From assembly GCF_024055895.1 (NCBI RefSeq), contig NZ_JAMXLE010000001.1, positions 1,612,001-1,676,000 of the forward strand: a DNA stretch of 64,000 nucleotides, read 5' to 3'. Origin of the DNA: Rhizobium sp. L1K21 (GTDB lineage: Bacteria; Pseudomonadota; Alphaproteobacteria; Rhizobiales; Rhizobiaceae). Below the pieces are notes generated by a model. That model was not told where the DNA came from. It saw nothing but the letters and a program-made list of their open reading frames with translations, and made no database searches. Shown here in pieces: positions 9,671 to 19,199 of this stretch (its first letter is position 1; the number at the start of each line of letters is the position of its first letter). A program made the translations under genes and the position numbers.

Positions 9671-9701
9671 AAAAAACCCGGTGCCGCGAAGCACCGGGTT
9701 T
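9671..9701 (-). terminator. Rho-independent terminator of the HU gene
   Basis: Perfect 11-bp stem AAACCCGGTGC/GCACCGGGTTT with a 6-nt loop, followed on the minus strand by a T run; 44 bp after the HU stop codon. Confidence 0.9.
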
Positions 9702-9744
9702 CAAATTCCATTGCCCAGATGGTGAGGGCTGGAACTGACGTCAA

Positions 9745-10020
9745 TTATTCGTTGACGGCGTCCTTCAGGCCCTTGCCTGCGGAGAACTTCGGAACGTTGC
9801 GTGCCGGAATGTCAACTTCAGCGCCCGTGGACGGGTTGCGGCCCTTGGACGCTTCGCGACGGCTTACGGAGAAGCTGCCGAAACCGACGAGACGGATATC
9901 GCCACCCTTCTTCAGTTCGTCCTGGATCGCGTCGAACACTGCATCAACGGCAGAAGCTGCGTCACCCTTGGAGATGCCGGCCTTGTCTGCAACAGCAGAT
10001 ACGAGTTCATTCTTGTTCAT
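9745..10020 (-). CDS. hupB: DNA-binding protein HU
   Basis: Histone-like nucleoid protein of 91 residues that binds and bends DNA as a dimer. The sequence is classic HU: start MNKNELVSAVADKAGIS, the beta-arm region RLVGFGSFSVSRREASKGRNP with GRNPSTG, and the end FSAGKGLKDAVN. A strong Shine-Dalgarno sequence (GAAAGGGGTGG) precedes the ATG. It lies directly downstream of lon, as in many proteobacteria, but each gene has its own terminator, so it is likely transcribed on its own. Confidence 0.97.
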   Translation of the reverse strand: MNKNELVSAVADKAGISKGDAASAVDAVFDAIQDELKKGGDIRLVGFGSFSVSRREASKGRNPSTGAEVDIPARNVPKFSAGKGLKDAVNE

Positions 10021-10153
10021 GTTTCCACCCCTTTCTAACTGGTATGAAACGACTCTATTCGTCGGGGGGCAGAATAGTCATGCAGGGGCCTCCCGCAACC
10101 GAAAAACCGCTCAACACCTTATTTTGCAGGGGATACAGGTGGTTTTTGCTGTG

Positions 10154-10179
10154 AAAAAAGGCCGGTATTGCTACCGGCC
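10154..10179 (-). terminator. Rho-independent terminator of lon
   Basis: Minus-strand stem GGCCGGTA/TACCGGCC with a 4-nt loop followed by six T; 48 bp after the lon stop codon and before the HU gene. Confidence 0.9.
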
Positions 10180-10226
10180 CCTTAATATTCACAGATTCTG
10201 CCTGCTCAAAACGGAGCAGTTTGACC

Positions 10227-12641
10227 TCAATGGGCGATCCCGACGCCTGATTCTTCAGACGTATCTGCCGCTTCCAAAGCAGCTTCGACCGGGGCTTCCC
10301 ATTCGATGGCTTCCGGTTGGCGGATAAGAGCGTGTTGCAGGACCTCTCCCATGCGCGACACCGGAACGATTTCCAGAGCGTTCTTCACATTGTCCGGAAT
10401 TTCCGCCAGGTCCTTGGCGTTCTCTTCGGGAATAAGCACCTTCTTGATGCCACCACGAAGCGCTGCAAGAAGCTTTTCCTTCAAGCCACCGATCGGCAGC
10501 ACACGACCGCGGAGCGTGATCTCACCCGTCATCGCAACGTCTTTCCGAACCGGAATTCCAGTCATGATGGAGACGATGGAGGTTGCCATTGCCACACCCG
10601 CAGACGGTCCATCCTTGGGCGTTGCACCTTCTGGCACGTGAACGTGGATATCGGATTTGTCGAAACGCGGCGGTTCGATACCAAAATCGATCGCCCTGGA
10701 CCGCACATAGGATGCAGCAGCCGAAATCGATTCCTTCATCACGTCCTTCAGGTTGCCGGTCACGGTCATGCGACCCTTGCCAGGCATCATGACGCCTTCG
10801 ATAGTCAACAGTTCGCCGCCGACTTCCGTCCAGGCCAACCCGGTCACCACGCCAACCTGATCTTCGCGCTCGGCTTCGCCGTAGCGGAAGCGCGGAACGC
10901 CCAGGTAATCGGCGATGTTCTCCGCCGTGATCTCGACCTTCTTGCTGTTGCCCTTGAGTATTTCGGTCACAGCCTTACGGGCGAGCTTCATCAGCTCACG
11001 CTCGAATGAACGAACGCCAGCTTCGCGGGTGTAGTGACGCACAATCGACACCAAAGCGTCTTCGGAAACCGAGAACTCTTCCGGCTGCAGCGCATGGTCC
11101 TTGATCGCCTTGGGCAGAAGGTGACGACGTGCGATTTCGCACTTTTCATCTTCAGTGTAACCGGCGATGCGGATCACTTCCATACGGTCCATCAACGGGG
11201 CCGGAATATTCATCGTGTTCGCAGTCGTGATGAACATCACGTTGGACAGATCATATTCCACTTCAAGGTAGTGATCCATGAAGGTGGAGTTCTGTTCCGG
11301 ATCCAACACTTCGAGAAGTGCAGAAGACGGATCGCCGCGGAAGTCCTGGCCCATCTTGTCGATCTCGTCGAGCAGGAAGAGCGGGTTGGATTTCTTGGCC
11401 TTCTTCATCGACTGAATGACCTTGCCGGGCATCGAGCCGATATAGGTGCGGCGGTGACCGCGGATTTCTGCTTCGTCGCGCACGCCACCCAGCGCCATAC
11501 GCACATATTCGCGACCGGTTGCCTTGGCAATTGAACGTGCAAGCGAGGTCTTGCCCACGCCGGGCGGGCCGACGAGGCAAAGGATCGGACCCTTGATCTT
11601 GTTGGAGCGCGCCTGAACCGCGAGATATTCGACGATCCGCTCCTTGACCTTTTCCAGGCCGAAGTGATCGGAGTTCAATACATCTTCAGCAAAGTGAAGA
11701 TCGGTCTTCACCTTCGAGCGCTTGCTCCAGGGGATACCCGTCAGCCAATCCAGATAGTTGCGCACGACGGTTGCTTCCGCAGACATCGGGCTCATCTGGC
11801 GCAGCTTGCGCAGCTCCGCATCGGCCTTTTCGCGGGCTTCCTTGGAAAGCTTCGTCTTCTTGACGCGCTCTTCCAACTCGGCCATTTCGTCACGGCCATC
11901 TTCACCCTCGCCCAGCTCCTTCTGAATGGCCTTCATCTGCTCATTCAGATAGTATTCGCGCTGAGTTTTCTCCATCTGGCGCTTGACGCGCGAACGGATG
12001 CGCTTTTCGACCTGGAGAACCGAGATTTCGCCTTCCATGAAGCCGAGTGCCTTTTCCAGACGCTCCTTGACGCTCACGGTTGCAAGCATTTCCTGCTTTT
12101 CGGTGATCTTGATCGACAGATGGGAAGCTACCGTATCGGCAAGCTTCGAATAGTCTTCGATCTGGCTTGCTGCCGAGATTACCTCGGGTGAAATTTTCTT
12201 GTTCAGCTTGACGTAGTTTTCGAACTCGGAAACCACCGAACGGCTCAGTGCTTCCATTTCGACAGCGCTTTCGTCCGGCTCATCCATGATTTCGGCGCGC
12301 GCCTCGTAAAAGGCCTCGGTGCCGAGATATTCGCCGATCGCAGCACGTGCCTTGCCTTCCACCAGCACTTTGACAGTGCCGTCGGGAAGCTTCAACAGCT
12401 GGAGAACATTGGCGACAGTGCCGGTCTCGTAAATAGCGTCCGGAGCGGGGTCGTCATCGCTCGGGTTCATCTGGGTGGCAAGCAGAATCTGACGCTCCGA
12501 ACCCATGACTTCTTCCAAAGCCCGGATCGATTTTTCCCGGCCGACGAAAAGCGGCACGATCATGTGCGGGAATACGACGATATCCCTGAGCGGCAGCACC
12601 GGGTAAATGCCGTCATTTTCCGCAATCATATCATTGGTCAT
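10227..12641 (-). CDS. lon: ATP-dependent protease Lon
   Basis: Cytoplasmic AAA+ serine protease for misfolded and regulatory proteins, 804 residues, normal size. Order of domains: N-terminal substrate-binding domain (about 10-300, start YPVLPLRDIVVFPHMIVPLFVGR), AAA+ module with Walker A GPPGVGKTS and Walker B LFLLDEIDKMG, then the protease domain with the Ser site PKDGPSAGVAMA and the dyad Lys in GGLKEKLLAALRGGIKKV. A candidate heat-shock (RpoH) promoter lies about 90-120 bp upstream (12731-12759). clpX lies upstream and the HU gene downstream. Confidence 0.98.
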   Translation of the reverse strand: MTNDMIAENDGIYPVLPLRDIVVFPHMIVPLFVGREKSIRALEEVMGSERQILLATQMNPSDDDPAPDAIYETGTVANVLQLLKLPDGTVKVLVEGKARAAIGEYLGTEAFYEARAEIMDEPDESAVEMEALSRSVVSEFENYVKLNKKISPEVISAASQIEDYSKLADTVASHLSIKITEKQEMLATVSVKERLEKALGFMEGEISVLQVEKRIRSRVKRQMEKTQREYYLNEQMKAIQKELGEGEDGRDEMAELEERVKKTKLSKEAREKADAELRKLRQMSPMSAEATVVRNYLDWLTGIPWSKRSKVKTDLHFAEDVLNSDHFGLEKVKERIVEYLAVQARSNKIKGPILCLVGPPGVGKTSLARSIAKATGREYVRMALGGVRDEAEIRGHRRTYIGSMPGKVIQSMKKAKKSNPLFLLDEIDKMGQDFRGDPSSALLEVLDPEQNSTFMDHYLEVEYDLSNVMFITTANTMNIPAPLMDRMEVIRIAGYTEDEKCEIARRHLLPKAIKDHALQPEEFSVSEDALVSIVRHYTREAGVRSFERELMKLARKAVTEILKGNSKKVEITAENIADYLGVPRFRYGEAEREDQVGVVTGLAWTEVGGELLTIEGVMMPGKGRMTVTGNLKDVMKESISAAASYVRSRAIDFGIEPPRFDKSDIHVHVPEGATPKDGPSAGVAMATSIVSIMTGIPVRKDVAMTGEITLRGRVLPIGGLKEKLLAALRGGIKKVLIPEENAKDLAEIPDNVKNALEIVPVSRMGEVLQHALIRQPEAIEWEAPVEAALEAADTSEESGVGIAH

Positions 12642-12730
12642 CTTTGTTTATTCCTTTCGAAAGCCCCGCTGACGCGCGAGCTATCCCACTGCCGCAAAAA
12701 GAGCCTGCCCGTGGGACTTCATGCCCCTTT

Positions 12731-12759
12731 AATTGGAGTCTTAAGCACCAAATTTCAAG
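12731..12759 (-). promoter_or_regulatory. Candidate RpoH-type promoter for lon
   Basis: On the minus strand CTTGAA (12759-12754) is followed after 17 nt by CCAATTA, close to the alphaproteobacterial heat-shock pattern CTTG-N17/18-CYTATNT (the first half exact, the second 5 of 7). It sits about 90 bp before the lon start. lon is a heat-shock gene in related species, which supports the match; it has not been tested here. Confidence 0.45.
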
Positions 12760-12945
12760 GTGTTAAAACCAAGCCCTTTTTGGAAGCCAGCTCAATATTG
12801 CCGACTTTATCATCTGCACTTTTAGCGAAACTTGCGTGCCGCAAATCCGGTGAGAACTAGAATCAGCCACTGAAAGATCTGCAATACATAATATTGCGCC
12901 GCGGCAAGATGAAGGCAATGCTGTTATTGTCTTGCCTGAAACGAG

Positions 12946-12970
12946 AAAGCCCGACGTAGTCGCCGGGCTT
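12946..12970 (-). terminator. Probable terminator of clpX
   Basis: Minus-strand stem AAGCCCG/CGGGCTT with a 10-nt loop ending in TTTCTCG, 25 bp after the clpX stop. The T run is short, hence moderate confidence. The 300 bp from here to the lon start hold no gene. Confidence 0.65.
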
Positions 12971-12994
12971 CGTTGGCTTGGCTGACGGCTTTGA

Positions 12995-14281
12995 TCAGGC
13001 TGACGCGTTGGCGTTGGCCTTCTCGTTGTCGCGATCCTCGTAGATGTAAAGCGGTCGGGCATTGCCATCCACCACATCTTCGGAAATCACCACCTCGCGA
13101 ACGCCTTCCAGAGCAGGGAGTTCGAACATGGTGTCGAGCAGAATCTTCTCCATGATCGACCGCAGACCGCGGGCACCCGTCTTGCGCAGGATCGCCCTGC
13201 GAGCAACAGCTCTCAAAGCATCCTCATGGAAGGTCAGTTCAACATCTTCCATTTCGAAGAGACGTTGGTACTGCTTGACCAAAGCGTTCTTTGGCTCGGA
13301 CAGGATTTGGATCAGAGCATCTTCATCAAGATCTTCGAGTGTTGCCAAAACCGGCAAACGACCGATGAATTCGGGGATCAGACCGAATTTGACCAGATCT
13401 TCGGGTTCAAGCTCGCGCAGGATTTCACCCACACGACGATCTTCCGGCGATTGCACCTTGGCAGCAAACCCGATCGACGTCTTTTCGCCGCGCGCGGAGA
13501 TAACCTTGTCGAGACCGGCAAATGCACCGCCGCAGATGAAGAGAATGTTGGTCGTATCGACCTGAAGGAATTCCTGCTGCGGATGCTTGCGCCCGCCCTG
13601 CGGCGGCACGGATGCTACCGTTCCTTCCATGATCTTCAAAAGCGCCTGCTGTACGCCCTCGCCCGATACGTCACGCGTTATGGACGGATTGTCCGACTTG
13701 CGGGAAATCTTGTCCACTTCGTCGATGTAAACGATGCCGCGCTGGGCCCGTTCGACGTTGTAATCGGCGGACTGAAGCAATTTGAGGATGATGTTTTCCA
13801 CATCCTCACCTACATAGCCGGCCTCGGTGAGCGTTGTGGCGTCCGCCATCGTGAACGGAACGTCAATGATCCGCGCCAAGGTCTGCGCAAGATAGGTCTT
13901 GCCGCTACCGGTCGGTCCAACCAACAGAATGTTGGACTTGGCGAGTTCAACGTCGCCGCCGCCCTTCGAGGCATGGGCGAGACGCTTGTAATGATTGTGC
14001 ACCGCAACGGACAGGATGCGCTTGGCCTGGAATTGGCCGATCACATACTCGTCGAGCGTCTTGATGATGTCCTGCGGAGTGGGAACGCCGTCGCCGGACT
14101 TCACCATCGAGGATTTGTTTTCCTCGCGGATGATATCCATGCACAGTTCCACGCACTCATCGCAAATGAATACCGTCGGACCGGCAATCAGCTTGCGCAC
14201 TTCATGCTGGCTTTTGCCGCAGAACGAACAATAAAGGGTATTCTTGGAGTCGCCGCCGTTGCCACCGCTGACTTTGCTCAT
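12995..14281 (-). CDS. clpX: ClpX, ATPase subunit of ClpXP
   Basis: AAA+ unfoldase that recognises and feeds substrates to ClpP, 428 residues. The N-terminal zinc domain has [12 protein letters not shown] and [10 protein letters not shown]. Walker A is [15 protein letters not shown], Walker [11 protein letters not shown], and the ClpP-docking IGF loop is seen in TSIGFAAKV. The ATG at 14281 ([13 protein letters not shown]) was chosen over a longer in-frame reading because it follows GGAAAGTGAT and matches the family start. clpP is upstream with a 260-bp gap, so clpX may have its own promoter. Confidence 0.97.
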   Translation of the reverse strand: MSKVSGGNGGDSKNTLYCSFCGKSQHEVRKLIAGPTVFICDECVELCMDIIREENKSSMVKSGDGVPTPQDIIKTLDEYVIGQFQAKRILSVAVHNHYKRLAHASKGGGDVELAKSNILLVGPTGSGKTYLAQTLARIIDVPFTMADATTLTEAGYVGEDVENIILKLLQSADYNVERAQRGIVYIDEVDKISRKSDNPSITRDVSGEGVQQALLKIMEGTVASVPPQGGRKHPQQEFLQVDTTNILFICGGAFAGLDKVISARGEKTSIGFAAKVQSPEDRRVGEILRELEPEDLVKFGLIPEFIGRLPVLATLEDLDEDALIQILSEPKNALVKQYQRLFEMEDVELTFHEDALRAVARRAILRKTGARGLRSIMEKILLDTMFELPALEGVREVVISEDVVDGNARPLYIYEDRDNEKANANASA

Positions 14282-14543
14282 ATCACTTTCCTTCCAGCAC
14301 GCCGCCACGCCCTATCTCAGGAGAGCCTCGCGGACCACTCTTGCCAACCGGTCCGATGAACCCATCGGCTTTCAGGGTACTGTAAGACCGAAAAGAGCAT
14401 CTTTCCCGGTCATATGCAACGTTTCCCCGTTCAAATCAGAATGCTATGCTCCAAAAGTTAAACACAGCATTAATTCCACATAGCAACGGCAGTGAGCCGT
14501 TGCGACCTGCGAACCAATAACCTTATGGTCCGCAAGCCAAATT

Positions 14544-15182
14544 TCACTTTCCTGCCTCGGCGGCGGCTTCCATCGCCTCACGAGAGGAGATGACCTTATC
14601 CACAAGACCCCATTCGCGCGCCTCTTCCGCATCCATGAAGTTGTCGCGATCAAGCGAGGTCTCGACTTCTTCGTAGGTCCGGCCGCAATGCTTTACATAT
14701 ACTTCATTCAGACGGCGCTTCATCTTCAAGATATCGCGAGCATGCCGCTCGATATCGGATGCCTGCCCTTGAAACCCACCGGAGGGCTGGTGCACCATGA
14801 TGCGTGAATTGCCTGTTGCAAAACGCATATCCTTGTGTCCTGCCGCCAGAAGCAGCGAGCCCATGGACGCAGCCTGACCGATGCAAAGCGTCGACACGGC
14901 CGGCTTGATGAACTGCATCGTATCATAAATCGCCATGCCGGAGGTTACGACGCCACCCGGTGAGTTGATATAAAGTGCGATTTCCTTCTTGGGGTTTTCA
15001 GCCTCAAGAAACAAGAGCTGCGCGCAAACCAGCGTGGCCATGTTATCTTCGACCGGACCGGTCAGAAAAATGATGCGCTCTTTCAGCAATCTGGAAAAAA
15101 TGTCATAGGAGCGCTCACCACGATTGGTCTGCTCGACAACCATTGGAACGAGCGCCATGGCGGTATCTACCGGATTCGTCAT
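14544..15182 (-). CDS. clpP: ClpP protease subunit
   Basis: Serine peptidase of the ClpXP/ClpAP complexes, 212 residues. The catalytic triad is visible: Ser in [14 protein letters not shown], His in [13 protein letters not shown], Asp in [12 protein letters not shown]. The ATG at 15182 has AAAGG seven bases upstream; a TTG two codons before is less likely. It is followed by clpX on the same strand, the standard pairing. Confidence 0.97.
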   Translation of the reverse strand: MTNPVDTAMALVPMVVEQTNRGERSYDIFSRLLKERIIFLTGPVEDNMATLVCAQLLFLEAENPKKEIALYINSPGGVVTSGMAIYDTMQFIKPAVSTLCIGQAASMGSLLLAAGHKDMRFATGNSRIMVHQPSGGFQGQASDIERHARDILKMKRRLNEVYVKHCGRTYEEVETSLDRDNFMDAEEAREWGLVDKVISSREAMEAAAEAGK

Positions 15183-15527
15183 CTTCAACCTTTGTCTATT
15201 CGCCCCAAATCCACTTGAAACGGGGAATCAAACCTATTTCTCTTACCCTTACATAGAGTGTCTGACCGGCAATCTTCAAGACGCCGACTGAGAATGTCAC
15301 ATTTTCATGAAACACGCGCAATTAACAGCCGGTTACGAAAGAACACTGATCAACATCTGCATGCGCCCAAGGTGAAGAATTCGTTTCTTCGGGTTACGCC
15401 CGGCATTTTGGGTGCTAAGACTTTCGAGAAGGACAATAATGGGTACGCCAATTAAGCAATTCTTATTATACATTTCGTAAGTTGAGGCCAACTATTTATG
15501 CAATTCGCTGATGGCGGGGACGGCTGA

Positions 15528-17516
15528 GTGCAACACCATATTGAATCAACCGAAGAAGCTGGGGCAAACACATATGTGCTGTCAGCCCAGGCGCACTCGG
15601 TTATGCAGAGCCTGGTCTTATCCCTGATTGCCAACTCTTTCATCGGTGTCAGCACAGCTGCCATCGTCTATGCCACAAGCCCGGCGCCCCTGGCCTTTTA
15701 CTGGGTGGGGGCGCTTATACTAGTCAACACCTTACGCCTGCTGTCCACTGTCTGGCTTTCCCGGTCGAAATATGCTGACGAGCACCCTGAACGGCTGCTC
15801 AACATCTTGACCTACAGTGCATTCATCTCAGGGTTGGTCTGGTCTGCCCTGCCCGTCCTTTTTTCGCACATCGCCTCAATTAACACGGGCGCCTATGTCG
15901 TCTTCGTCATAACCGGCATTTCTGCCGGAGCGCTGATTCAGAGCACGGCCTATGCGCGCGTCGCAATCGCTTTCATGACGCCACAGCTTCTTACGCTGTG
16001 CGCCAGCCTGTTTGTTCCGAACGAATTCGTGACCAATATTGTCGGCGCGAATGTGACCCTCCTCTTCGTGATGTTGCTGCGCAGTGCCTCCCAAAGTGAG
16101 CGGCGATTCGTGGATAGAGTGCGCAGCGCGCTGGATGCCCGTCGGCTGGCCAATTCGCTCAAGCATGCCAATGATGCGATCTCAGATACGAATCGGCAGC
16201 TGGAACAGCTTGCCAACCAGGACACACTCACCAAACTTGCAAGCCGCGTGCGCTTCAATGCGGCATTGCAGAACCGTTTGGAGACCCAGAAAGCCGGTGG
16301 CGGCCACGTTTCCCTGCTGGTCTTCGACCTCGACAAGTTTAAATCCATCAATGACACCTACGGACATGCGGCAGGTGATCATGTCCTGCTCGAATTCGCG
16401 CGACGAATTCTCAGTCTGGTTACCGCAGACGAGCTCGCCGCACGTTTGGGCGGCGATGAATTCGCGATTATCGTTTCCGGAAAAGACACGGCTGGCCGGG
16501 CAAAGACGCTTGCCGAGGATATTCTCGCGTCACTCTCAGCACCGATCCGATTTGCAGGCAATGAATTGAGGAGCAACACCAGCATTGGCATTGCCACATT
16601 TCCCGACGATGCCTCCGATAGTGACGGGCTTTTCCGGTGTGCTGATGCCGCCCTTTACCGCGCCAAGGAGATGGGCAGAACACGCGTTGAAATTTTCGAC
16701 CCCTGCTTGCGCGAACACCTCATACGCCAGAATTTAATCGAAAAAGCCCTCGGTCCGGCGCTCCGGTTTGGACAGTTGCGCGCCGAGTTTCAACCTCAGA
16801 TTCGGCTTTCTGACGATCGCGTTTCCGGCTTTGAGGCACTTTTGCGCTGGGATCACCCCACGCTTGGCACGATCTCACCCGAAGACGTATTTCAAGCTGC
16901 GCGTAATACCCAAAACACCCTTCCGCTCATCCGCCTCATGACGGTCGAAGCCTGTGATTTCCTTCTTGATCTGGAAAAACACGGTTGGTCAGACTTGACA
17001 ATCGGAGTCAATATTTCGCCGGTGGACCTTGCCAGTTCGAAGACTGCCGAAGAGCTTGGCATGCTTGTTAGATCCCGGGGCATATCACCGCACCGCATAG
17101 AATTCGAAATCACCGAAGACTATCTGCTTGACGCAGAGGCTGCTAAAAACGGTCTGGCCACGCTCGAAGAAGCAGGCTTTCAACTGGCCGTAGACGACTT
17201 TGGGATGGGCTATTCGTCTCTCAGCTACCTGATTGACAATCATATTGATCGCCTGAAAATCGACCGCAAATTTGTTCAGGATCTTGCGTTCAACGCCAAA
17301 AACCGGGCGCTTGTAATTGCCTTGATCAGCGTCTCGAACGCTTTGTCGATTGAAGTGCTCGCTGAAGGTGTGGAGACAGAGGCTGATGCTGATGCGCTCA
17401 GAATGCTCGGATGCAAGACAGCGCAAGGCTTCCTTTACAGCCAATCCATGCGTCCTGGCGCCGCATTGGCATGGCTTGGCGAGCGCTCCATCAGACGAAA
17501 CGTCTCTATGTCCTGA
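15528..17516 (+). CDS. Membrane-bound GGDEF-EAL c-di-GMP protein
   Basis: Protein of 662 residues with about five to six transmembrane helices in the first 200 residues, a coil (about 205-230), a GGDEF domain with intact GGDEF at residues 308-312 and the substrate motif LVFDLDKFKSIND, and a C-terminal EAL domain starting EALLRW at residue 436. EAL metal and catalytic residues are present (GVNIS, FEITED, VDDFGMGYSS, KIDRKFV, AEGVET, AQGFLYS). The usual RxxD inhibitory site before GGDEF is replaced by TADE, so product inhibition may be absent. Both activities are possible; in most such fusions phosphodiesterase dominates. The start is a GTG; an ATG 25 codons later is an alternative. The 345 bp after clpP hold no supported gene. 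Confidence 0.9.
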   Translation: MQHHIESTEEAGANTYVLSAQAHSVMQSLVLSLIANSFIGVSTAAIVYATSPAPLAFYWVGALILVNTLRLLSTVWLSRSKYADEHPERLLNILTYSAFISGLVWSALPVLFSHIASINTGAYVVFVITGISAGALIQSTAYARVAIAFMTPQLLTLCASLFVPNEFVTNIVGANVTLLFVMLLRSASQSERRFVDRVRSALDARRLANSLKHANDAISDTNRQLEQLANQDTLTKLASRVRFNAALQNRLETQKAGGGHVSLLVFDLDKFKSINDTYGHAAGDHVLLEFARRILSLVTADELAARLGGDEFAIIVSGKDTAGRAKTLAEDILASLSAPIRFAGNELRSNTSIGIATFPDDASDSDGLFRCADAALYRAKEMGRTRVEIFDPCLREHLIRQNLIEKALGPALRFGQLRAEFQPQIRLSDDRVSGFEALLRWDHPTLGTISPEDVFQAARNTQNTLPLIRLMTVEACDFLLDLEKHGWSDLTIGVNISPVDLASSKTAEELGMLVRSRGISPHRIEFEITEDYLLDAEAAKNGLATLEEAGFQLAVDDFGMGYSSLSYLIDNHIDRLKIDRKFVQDLAFNAKNRALVIALISVSNALSIEVLAEGVETEADADALRMLGCKTAQGFLYSQSMRPGAALAWLGERSIRRNVSMS

Positions 17517-17540
17517 CGAACCTTACCAGACGCCACCCGA

Positions 17541-18296
17541 TCAATGCGCATGATGGGGCCTGTCAAAAAGCGGGAAGAGCAGGAAGCCAACCAGAAATCC
17601 GCCCAGGTGCGCTTCCCATGCAATTGCCATCGCTCCACCAAAAGAGCCAAGCGCGGCAAAAAGCACATTTGCCACAAACCAGATCACAACGAAGCTTAGC
17701 ACCGACCTGTTTGTCAACGCATCGCCTATGCTCAAAAGCGGTGTCGGCATTCCGTATGCGGCTGAAGCCGGGCCGCGTCTCGGAGACCAGACAAACCGGC
17801 AAGCTGCCCCAGTAAATGCGGAAATCACGCCTGAGGCACCGACCAGCAGGTTTGATGATGCCGGCTGAAGCACCCAAAAGGCAAAGGCAGAGACGATTGC
17901 TGCAAATACCCAGAAGATGACATAGCGAAACGCGCCGATGCGGCGGGCGACAGGCGATCCGAATACAGCCAACCATATGCTGTTGAAGATAAGATGTTCC
18001 CAGCCGCCGTGCAGCAGTGAATAGGTCACCGGCGACCAAAGCCAGCTTAGATCCGCCGCCATTCCTGCCGCACTGTAACGCGCGGCGATGAAACCGCCGT
18101 AAAAATAGATATATTGAACAAACGTCGACCCAGGAGCCAGATAGGAAAAGGCGCTGATGACGACCTGAATCGCAAACAGAATGAACAGCGACACCGTAAC
18201 CGGCACAGGTAGATTAAACGCCGGCTCGCTGCGTCTGACGGGATGCGCTTGAGGTTCGGCGCGCAAATCCTGTTCAGTCTCTCTGTTCTCTTCCAT
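17541..18296 (-). CDS. Rhomboid-family intramembrane serine protease
   Basis: Protein of 251 residues with six or more transmembrane helices. Catalytic Ser is in VGASGVISAFTGA, the partner His in WEAHLGGFLVGFLLF, and the oxyanion-site His/Asn in LLHGGWEHLIFNSIWLAVFG. A charged N-terminal tail of about 30 residues precedes the first helix. Start at the ATG at 18296 (MEENRETEQ), preceded by GGAAG. It cleaves membrane substrates within the bilayer; its substrates are unknown. It is convergent with the GGDEF-EAL gene (24 bp between stops). A strong terminator hairpin lies immediately upstream. Confidence 0.9.
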   Translation of the reverse strand: MEENRETEQDLRAEPQAHPVRRSEPAFNLPVPVTVSLFILFAIQVVISAFSYLAPGSTFVQYIYFYGGFIAARYSAAGMAADLSWLWSPVTYSLLHGGWEHLIFNSIWLAVFGSPVARRIGAFRYVIFWVFAAIVSAFAFWVLQPASSNLLVGASGVISAFTGAACRFVWSPRRGPASAAYGMPTPLLSIGDALTNRSVLSFVVIWFVANVLFAALGSFGGAMAIAWEAHLGGFLVGFLLFPLFDRPHHAH

Positions 18297-18323
18297 CGCC
18301 GACTTCCAGTTAAAACATACAGA

Positions 18324-18359
18324 CAAAAAAAGAGCCGCCCGCAGGTGCTGAACGGCTCT
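18324..18359 (-). terminator. Strong terminator with no known gene in front of it
   Basis: Minus-strand stem AGAGCCG/CGGCTCT with a 15-nt loop, followed directly by seven T. It would end a minus-strand transcript coming from 18.37-18.58 kb, where no recognised gene exists, just before the rhomboid gene begins. It suggests a short RNA or small gene upstream. Confidence 0.75.
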
Positions 18360-18362
18360 GAC

Positions 18363-18491
18363 CTATATGAGGCCTTCTAGTTTGTGCTGCAACCCCACCA
18401 AATGCGGAGTGTTGGCTTGTTCTCCCATATGCAAACCAAGCCTGCAACACGCAACGCGCGTTAACCCTAACGGCAGCCCTTTGATCTTCAT
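18363..18491 (-). CDS. Candidate 42-residue protein or the body of a small RNA
   Basis: An ATG-to-TAG reading frame of 42 codons (start MKIKGLPLGL, two adjacent cysteines in ACCRLGL, end HLVGLQHKLEGLI) whose stop lies 3 nt before the terminator at 18324-18359. No Shine-Dalgarno sequence is visible before the first ATG. The internal ATG (MGEQANTPHL) gives 21 residues and also has only a weak site. The tight fit to the terminator is the main support; a non-coding RNA would look the same. No family recognised. Confidence 0.3.
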   Translation of the reverse strand: MKIKGLPLGLTRVACCRLGLHMGEQANTPHLVGLQHKLEGLI

Positions 18492-18587
18492 ATTGTCAGG
18501 ATTCAGGTGACCGCTGGTGCTGATGACAACCATCCGTTAACCGAGTCGGGATAATTATCGGATGTAACTCGAATAAAAATATGGCAT

Positions 18588-19199
18588 ATGATGTTTCACT
18601 CGCAGCAAACAAATGAAACGTTGAGAAACTCCGATGAGCGGAGAAGCTTTCAGCGCGTCGCGGTGAGCCTCCAGGGGCGCCTCATGCTCGAGAACCACCA
18701 GGAATATGATTGCCGTATTCTCGATATGTCTCCTGGTGACGCGCGCATTTCCACCAATGCAATGCCGGTCAAAGGCGAACGCGTGATTGCCTATATCGAG
18801 CATCTGGGCCGTCTTGAAGGAACAGTGACTGAGTTGCGGGACATGGAATTTGTGATCGCGCTGAATGCGACCGAGCGCAAACGTGAAAAGCTCGCCGCGC
18901 AATTGACGTGGATCGCCAATAAACATGAACTCGGCCTGCCGGAAGACAGGCGCCACGAACGTCTGGCACCGCGCCAGAGCCGTTCCGAGCTGACATTGGA
19001 TGACGGCCGCAATTATCCCTGTCGGATCATCGACCTTTCTCTTTCTGGCGCAGCGGTCGATATTGATGTGCGCCCGGCCATCGGAACACTGGTTTCCCTT
19101 GGCCACATGCGCGGTCGGGTCGTGCGCCATTTCCAGGAAGGCGTTGCAATCGAATTCCTTGCTTTGCAATCCAAGGAAACGCTCAGCAGCATGCTCTGA
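18588..19199 (+). CDS. Tandem PilZ-domain protein
   Basis: Protein of 203 residues with two PilZ-like halves. The second (about 120-200) has the canonical c-di-GMP pattern RRHERLAPR then DLSLSGAAV. The first (about 17-95) has RRSFQRVAVSL and a degraded second motif, DMSPGDARI in place of D/NxSxxG. No signal or membrane segment, so a soluble effector. It lies 1.1 kb after the GGDEF-EAL gene, with the oppositely oriented rhomboid gene between them. Binding of c-di-GMP by the second half is likely, by the first doubtful. The ribosome site before either of the two consecutive ATGs is weak. Confidence 0.85.
   Translation: MMFHSQQTNETLRNSDERRSFQRVAVSLQGRLMLENHQEYDCRILDMSPGDARISTNAMPVKGERVIAYIEHLGRLEGTVTELRDMEFVIALNATERKREKLAAQLTWIANKHELGLPEDRRHERLAPRQSRSELTLDDGRNYPCRIIDLSLSGAAVDIDVRPAIGTLVSLGHMRGRVVRHFQEGVAIEFLALQSKETLSSML

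Noticed and set aside
15439-15480. 13-codon frame with AGAAGGA site before the GGDEF-EAL gene
   Set aside because: Could be a leader peptide, but nothing links it to the downstream gene; length alone gives no support.
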